Source: Martensiomyces pterosporus
Lineage: Eukaryota; Kickxellomycota; Kickxellomycetes; Kickxellales; Kickxellaceae
DNA length: 40,575 bases
Direction: 5' to 3'
Assembly: GCA_025201845.1 (NCBI GenBank)
Contig: MU604005.1
Coordinates: forward strand, 1 to 40,575
Part shown: positions 38,035-40,575 of the stretch, one piece after another
Numbering within the stretch: the stretch's first letter is position 1
Layout of the letters: each line of letters starts with the position of its first letter
Made by a program: the position numbers and the translations under genes
The notes under the pieces: generated by a model
The model's database searches: none
Seen by the model: only the letters and a program-made list of their open reading frames with translations
What the model was told of the DNA's origin: nothing

Positions 38035-39135
38035 ATGAAGCTCTCTACCATCGCGCTCGTTGTTGCGGCCACCGCTGGCGGTGGTGTCACAGCTTTTGAA
38101 AAGCGCATTGTTGGCGGGTCTGCTGCCCCCGCTACTGCCTTTCCCTTCTCTGCCTTTGTGGTCACTAGCATCAACAAGAGTGCCTTGCTGTGCACCGCAG
38201 CGCTTGTTTCGCCAACCATTCTTATCACCTCAGCGAGCTGCGTTGCAGACCCGGTCAGCAACAAGGCTCTCCCCGCTGCAAGCGTCGTTGTTGGACAGGG
38301 CGACCCAACCGACGCCGTGGCCAAGGTTGGCTCGGGCAACACGGCTGGCCTCTTCAAGGGCAACGGCACCTATGCGTCCCCAAAGACTGTGACCGTCCAT
38401 CCGGGGTACAACTCGATCGCAAACTCGGACAACATTGCTGTGCTCATTTTGGCCCAGCCCATCCCCGGCTCCAACACAACCAGCTCAGGCTTTGGCGCCA
38501 AGATCATCAGCAAGCCCGAGACAAAGGCGAATACTCTGTACTCTGCTATCGGATGGGGGTCCACGTCTGCAAACTCCAGCTCTTCGTATGCAACTGCACT
38601 GCAGCAGCTGCCGCTCAAGGTCGGAGACAAGTCCGCGTGCACGAACGTCTGGGCTCCCTACGCCAACCTAACCAACTCGATGTGCCTTGCCCCCGTGTCA
38701 AAGAGCACCAACGTGTGCAACGGCGGCTGCCTCCTTGCCAAAACCGGCTCGGACAACACGGTTGGCCTCGTTGGCCTGCTCAACATCGTGGCCATCAATG
38801 ACGACTTTGCCAGCGCCCAGTGCACTACCAGGAAGGGTTTTGACTTCTTCACGACCTTTTGCAGATACATCGGCTTGCTGACCCAAGCGACCCCCCTGAA
38901 GGAGTCGGACTTCCTCTCGACGGCCACGTTCACTTACGACACTGCATCCAACTCCTCCTCGCCCACGTCGACTGCCTCGAGCACTGGCAGCCAGACCAGC
39001 GCCTCAGCCACTCAGACCAGCCAGGCTAACGCCAATACACCAAAGCCCAACTCGGCTCCTGCCAGCAAGCTCATGGGTTCTGCACCAGTCGCCATCATCG
39101 CTGGTGTGCTTCTTGCCGCTAGCGGCCTCATCTGA
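38035..39135 (+). CDS. GPI-anchored trypsin-fold pseudoprotease
   Basis: From ATG 38035, 366 residues: signal peptide MKLSTIALVVAATAGGGVTA, then EKR|IVGG, the normal trypsin activation site (23-28). All three triad positions are changed. SASC replaces AAHC (S68 for His). SDNIAVL has N133 at the Asp position. CNGGCLL has C232 at the Ser position and G231 instead of the Asp preceding it. The specificity Asp is also lost. The fold is otherwise kept: VVTSINKSALLCTAALVSPT, then AIGWGSTS and paired cysteines. Residues about 300-345 are Ser/Thr-rich (TASSTGSQTSASATQTSQ), and the end KLMGSAPVAIIAGVLLAASG is a GPI signal. It is probably a cell-surface binding protein or inhibitor rather than an enzyme. 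The catalytic loss is seen directly; the role is inference. Confidence 0.85.
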   Translation: MKLSTIALVVAATAGGGVTAFEKRIVGGSAAPATAFPFSAFVVTSINKSALLCTAALVSPTILITSASCVADPVSNKALPAASVVVGQGDPTDAVAKVGSGNTAGLFKGNGTYASPKTVTVHPGYNSIANSDNIAVLILAQPIPGSNTTSSGFGAKIISKPETKANTLYSAIGWGSTSANSSSSYATALQQLPLKVGDKSACTNVWAPYANLTNSMCLAPVSKSTNVCNGGCLLAKTGSDNTVGLVGLLNIVAINDDFASAQCTTRKGFDFFTTFCRYIGLLTQATPLKESDFLSTATFTYDTASNSSSPTSTASSTGSQTSASATQTSQANANTPKPNSAPASKLMGSAPVAIIAGVLLAASGLI

Positions 39136-39340
39136 TAAACACCCACATGTGCTGTTCGCCAACTGCTGCCGAGCATTCGCATGCCTTTAGTTGTCAAAAA
39201 CGAATACAGCAATGTTACCTACCTACAGCTTTTGTCAGCACGAATCCGATTTACGTCACATGGGCAGGTGCGGCTGGCAGGACATGACAACTGTGATATA
39301 CTAGCCAGAAATCACGCAGGCATATAGCGAGCGGTAGGAC

Positions 39341-39587
39341 AGCGCTGTCGATTCAGATGGGGACTCTGAGCACGCATTCATTCCCAGCGGGCTGCTGGTG
39401 GTTGCTGTGATGCTGCCATGTGGTGAGGCGCTTGATTTGGTGAGGAGTGGCGACGAACTTGTTGTGGTGCTGGCCGATGCCATGCGTGCACACGGAGAGA
39501 TCCTGAGGTGCTGCAACCTGCTGCACCGCGACATACCAAAACAAACAGCGTTGGCGCGTAGGACACCTGGCAGTGCTCCCTTTTGAT
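39341..39587 (+). pseudogene. FunK1-type fungal kinase remnant
   Basis: After a stop at 39335-39337 the plus frame reads DSAVDSDGDSEHAFIPSG, VVAVMLPCGEALDLV, ELVVVLADAMRAHGEIL and NLLHRDIPKQT, then ALARRTPGSAPF and a stop. The order p.G..L......L..L.DA..AH..L....LHRDI is that of fungal FunK1 kinases, in which a serine normally follows HRDI. Here the residue is proline, the upstream kinase lobe is missing, and the frame stops before the DFD metal-binding motif. It is a broken piece of a kinase from this expanded family. Confidence 0.55.
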
Positions 39588-39820
39588 CAGCCATTGGCTG
39601 CCAAAACCTGCTGCTTCGCTCCTAGCAATATTTTGGTCCACACACCACACGATGTGGGGGCGCAGCGACTGTTCTCTGGCTTGCATTTCTTCTGCCCTGC
39701 TGAGTACCAGTTCTTGGTGATATACACTCTTATCCAATCTGCGCTAGATTTCCGCTTCTCACTCTTCTCTTCTGCACTCTTTTGAATTATTCTACTTTTC
39801 TATTGCCCTACGTTTGTAGG

Positions 39821-40117
39821 ATGACCCATGTAAAGGACCTGCACTTGAACATACTACGAAAGGTATTCGTGTGCTATGTCAATGGATTAGTGAAGGGTTT
39901 CACTACCCACGAGTTCAAGCAGCTGCTGCCTCCTGTTACAGTCTGTCGCGTTTGGAGGGAGTGCATTCTTCCATACGTGTATCTCACAGCATATCTTGAG
40001 TGTTATATCAAGCAGACGGACAAAAGAAAGAAGAAACGCTTGTTAGTGAGGGAATGGTGGACCTGGTTACAACATCATCTACTCGGTTATAAAAGTGCCC
40101 CCTCTCCCGCTGGGTAG
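39821..40117 (+). CDS. Short F-box-like hypothetical protein
   Basis: ATG 39821 opens 98 codons: MTHVKDLHLNILRKVFVCYV, then KQLLPPVTVCRVWRECILPY and LECYIKQTDKRKKKRLLVRE. The pattern L....L..V......(Q/K)LLP...VC..WR...LPY.Y recalls the N-terminal F-box-like segment of large hypothetical proteins that I associate with Kickxellomycotina. Those proteins are several hundred residues long, so this one is either truncated or an independent small protein. A stop at 40115-40117 follows. Identification is by composition and motif only. Confidence 0.4.
   Translation: MTHVKDLHLNILRKVFVCYVNGLVKGFTTHEFKQLLPPVTVCRVWRECILPYVYLTAYLECYIKQTDKRKKKRLLVREWWTWLQHHLLGYKSAPSPAG
40088..40095 (+). promoter_or_regulatory. 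Strong TATA box, possibly for a truncated gene
   Basis: TATAAAAG at 40088-40095 is a consensus TATA box on the plus strand. About 150 bp downstream, ATG 40243 starts MYGCAQASQAIRRAGAACL and then stops at 40300. The basic, alanine-rich start looks like a mitochondrial targeting peptide. The element may belong to a gene whose body has been lost. Confidence 0.45.
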
Positions 40118-40308
40118 GAGGCGGCCACAGTCTCGCTTAGTTTCCACTCCCGTATTCATCTAGTATTCATACTGATTCATACTCTTAGTATTCACAAGTT
40201 TTCTACTTCTAATTCACGACACCGGCATCTGCCAGTTCGATCATGTACGGCTGCGCCCAGGCCTCGCAAGCGATCCGGCGAGCAGGGGCAGCCTGTTTGA
40301 GCACAAAA

Positions 40309-40575
40309 TCAGGCGTGTGGGACAATCTCAAGGCCGGGGTATGCGCTGTGGTCCTTGAGGCTAATGTTGGCGATGGAGATCTTGTTCATGCAGGCTGGGT
40401 CCTCACCATTGGTGGGGCTGCAGAACTTGATCTGGTTGCCGGCGCTGTAGTAGATCTCCTGCGTGTGGTGCTTGTAGTCAGCACCGGCCGGGAGACGAGG
40501 AACGGGGTCGCTTCCATAGGTAACACGGTACTTCGGGAAGTGGTGGCTATCCATCCACGCAGCAAAGACAGAGTT
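40309..40575 (-). CDS. Class 3 lipase, C-terminal part (gene continues beyond the right edge)
   Basis: The minus strand is open from the window edge (NSVFAAWMDSHHFPKYRVT) to a TGA at 40311-40309. YRVTYGSDPVPRLPAG carries the catalytic Asp of fungal class 3 (Rhizomucor/feruloyl esterase-like) lipases, and DHSAYPGLEI carries the catalytic His. Between them, THHTQEIYY-type sequence and CSPTNGEDPACMNK, including a likely disulfide pair, match the family. The GNSVFAAW start is the typical segment downstream of the GHSLGGA nucleophile elbow, which must lie outside the window. These enzymes hydrolyse acylglycerols and are normally secreted. The part seen is about 88 residues. Confidence 0.85.
   Translation of the reverse strand, partial: NSVFAAWMDSHHFPKYRVTYGSDPVPRLPAGADYKHHTQEIYYSAGNQIKFCSPTNGEDPACMNKISIANISLKDHSAYPGLEIVPHA

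Noticed and set aside
1..40575. CRISPR arrays, bacterial operons or prophage genes
   Set aside because: No spaced repeats or bacterial gene features are present. The gene content is eukaryotic and fungal throughout.

Overview
The window is eukaryotic nuclear DNA from a fungus. The gene set (Csc1/OSCA channel, Tma20, PDK1/Pkh-type kinase, GPI-anchored serine-rich proteins, laccase-like oxidases, trypsin-like proteases, FunK1-type kinase remnant, fungal class 3 lipase) fits an early-diverging filamentous fungus. Genes are long and almost intron-free (only the kinase gene needs an intron). Trypsin-like proteases plus a short F-box-like protein resembling a family I associate with Kickxellomycotina (Coemansia/Linderina type) make that group my best guess, by inference only.

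Layout. 1-3880: graveyard of Ty3/gypsy-like pol fragments in both orientations (integrase tail, integrase core end, two head-to-head RNase H copies, an RT fragment), plus the end of an unknown repeat. 4069-8943: very large ARM-type/SPRY protein with an N-terminal membrane segment. 9141-9689: Tma20/MCT-1. 9905-10450 (-): complex I subunit NDUFS4. 10451-11629: long shared promoter region with a weak Pol III-type RNA candidate. 11630-18538: Csc1/OSCA channel with a huge low-complexity tail. 19062-20381: arrestin-like trafficking adaptor. 20850-22505 and 22967-24601: tandem secreted multicopper oxidases. 25405-25475 (-): tRNA-His(GUG), next to a 104-bp repeat that is also the first sequence of the window. 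25850-27274 (-): Sas4/PEHE-like chromatin protein candidate. 28860-31560: PDK1-type kinase with one intron. 31789-32355 (-): GPI-anchored serine/threonine-rich protein. 32673-33807: unresolved minus-strand coding-like debris. 34161-36134: UFD1-domain protein with zinc fingers and an AZUL-like C-terminus. 36221-37231 (-) and 38035-39135 (+): divergent pair of an intact secreted trypsin-like protease and a GPI-anchored pseudoprotease that has lost the whole catalytic triad. 39341-39587: FunK1 kinase remnant. 39821-40117: short F-box-like protein. 40309-40575 (-): C-terminus of a class 3 lipase cut by the window edge.

How they relate. The right-hand third is rich in secreted or surface proteins (two oxidases, protease, pseudoprotease, GPI protein, lipase) interleaved with housekeeping signalling and proteostasis genes, and with gene fragments typical of a rearranging accessory region. 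I see no bacterial-style operons and no CRISPR. The most unusual items are the pseudoprotease/protease pair, the UFD1-zinc finger-AZUL fusion, the giant channel tail, the oxidase pair with variant copper motifs, and the repeat shared between the left edge and the tRNA-His flank. No database search was possible; family names rest on motif recognition.
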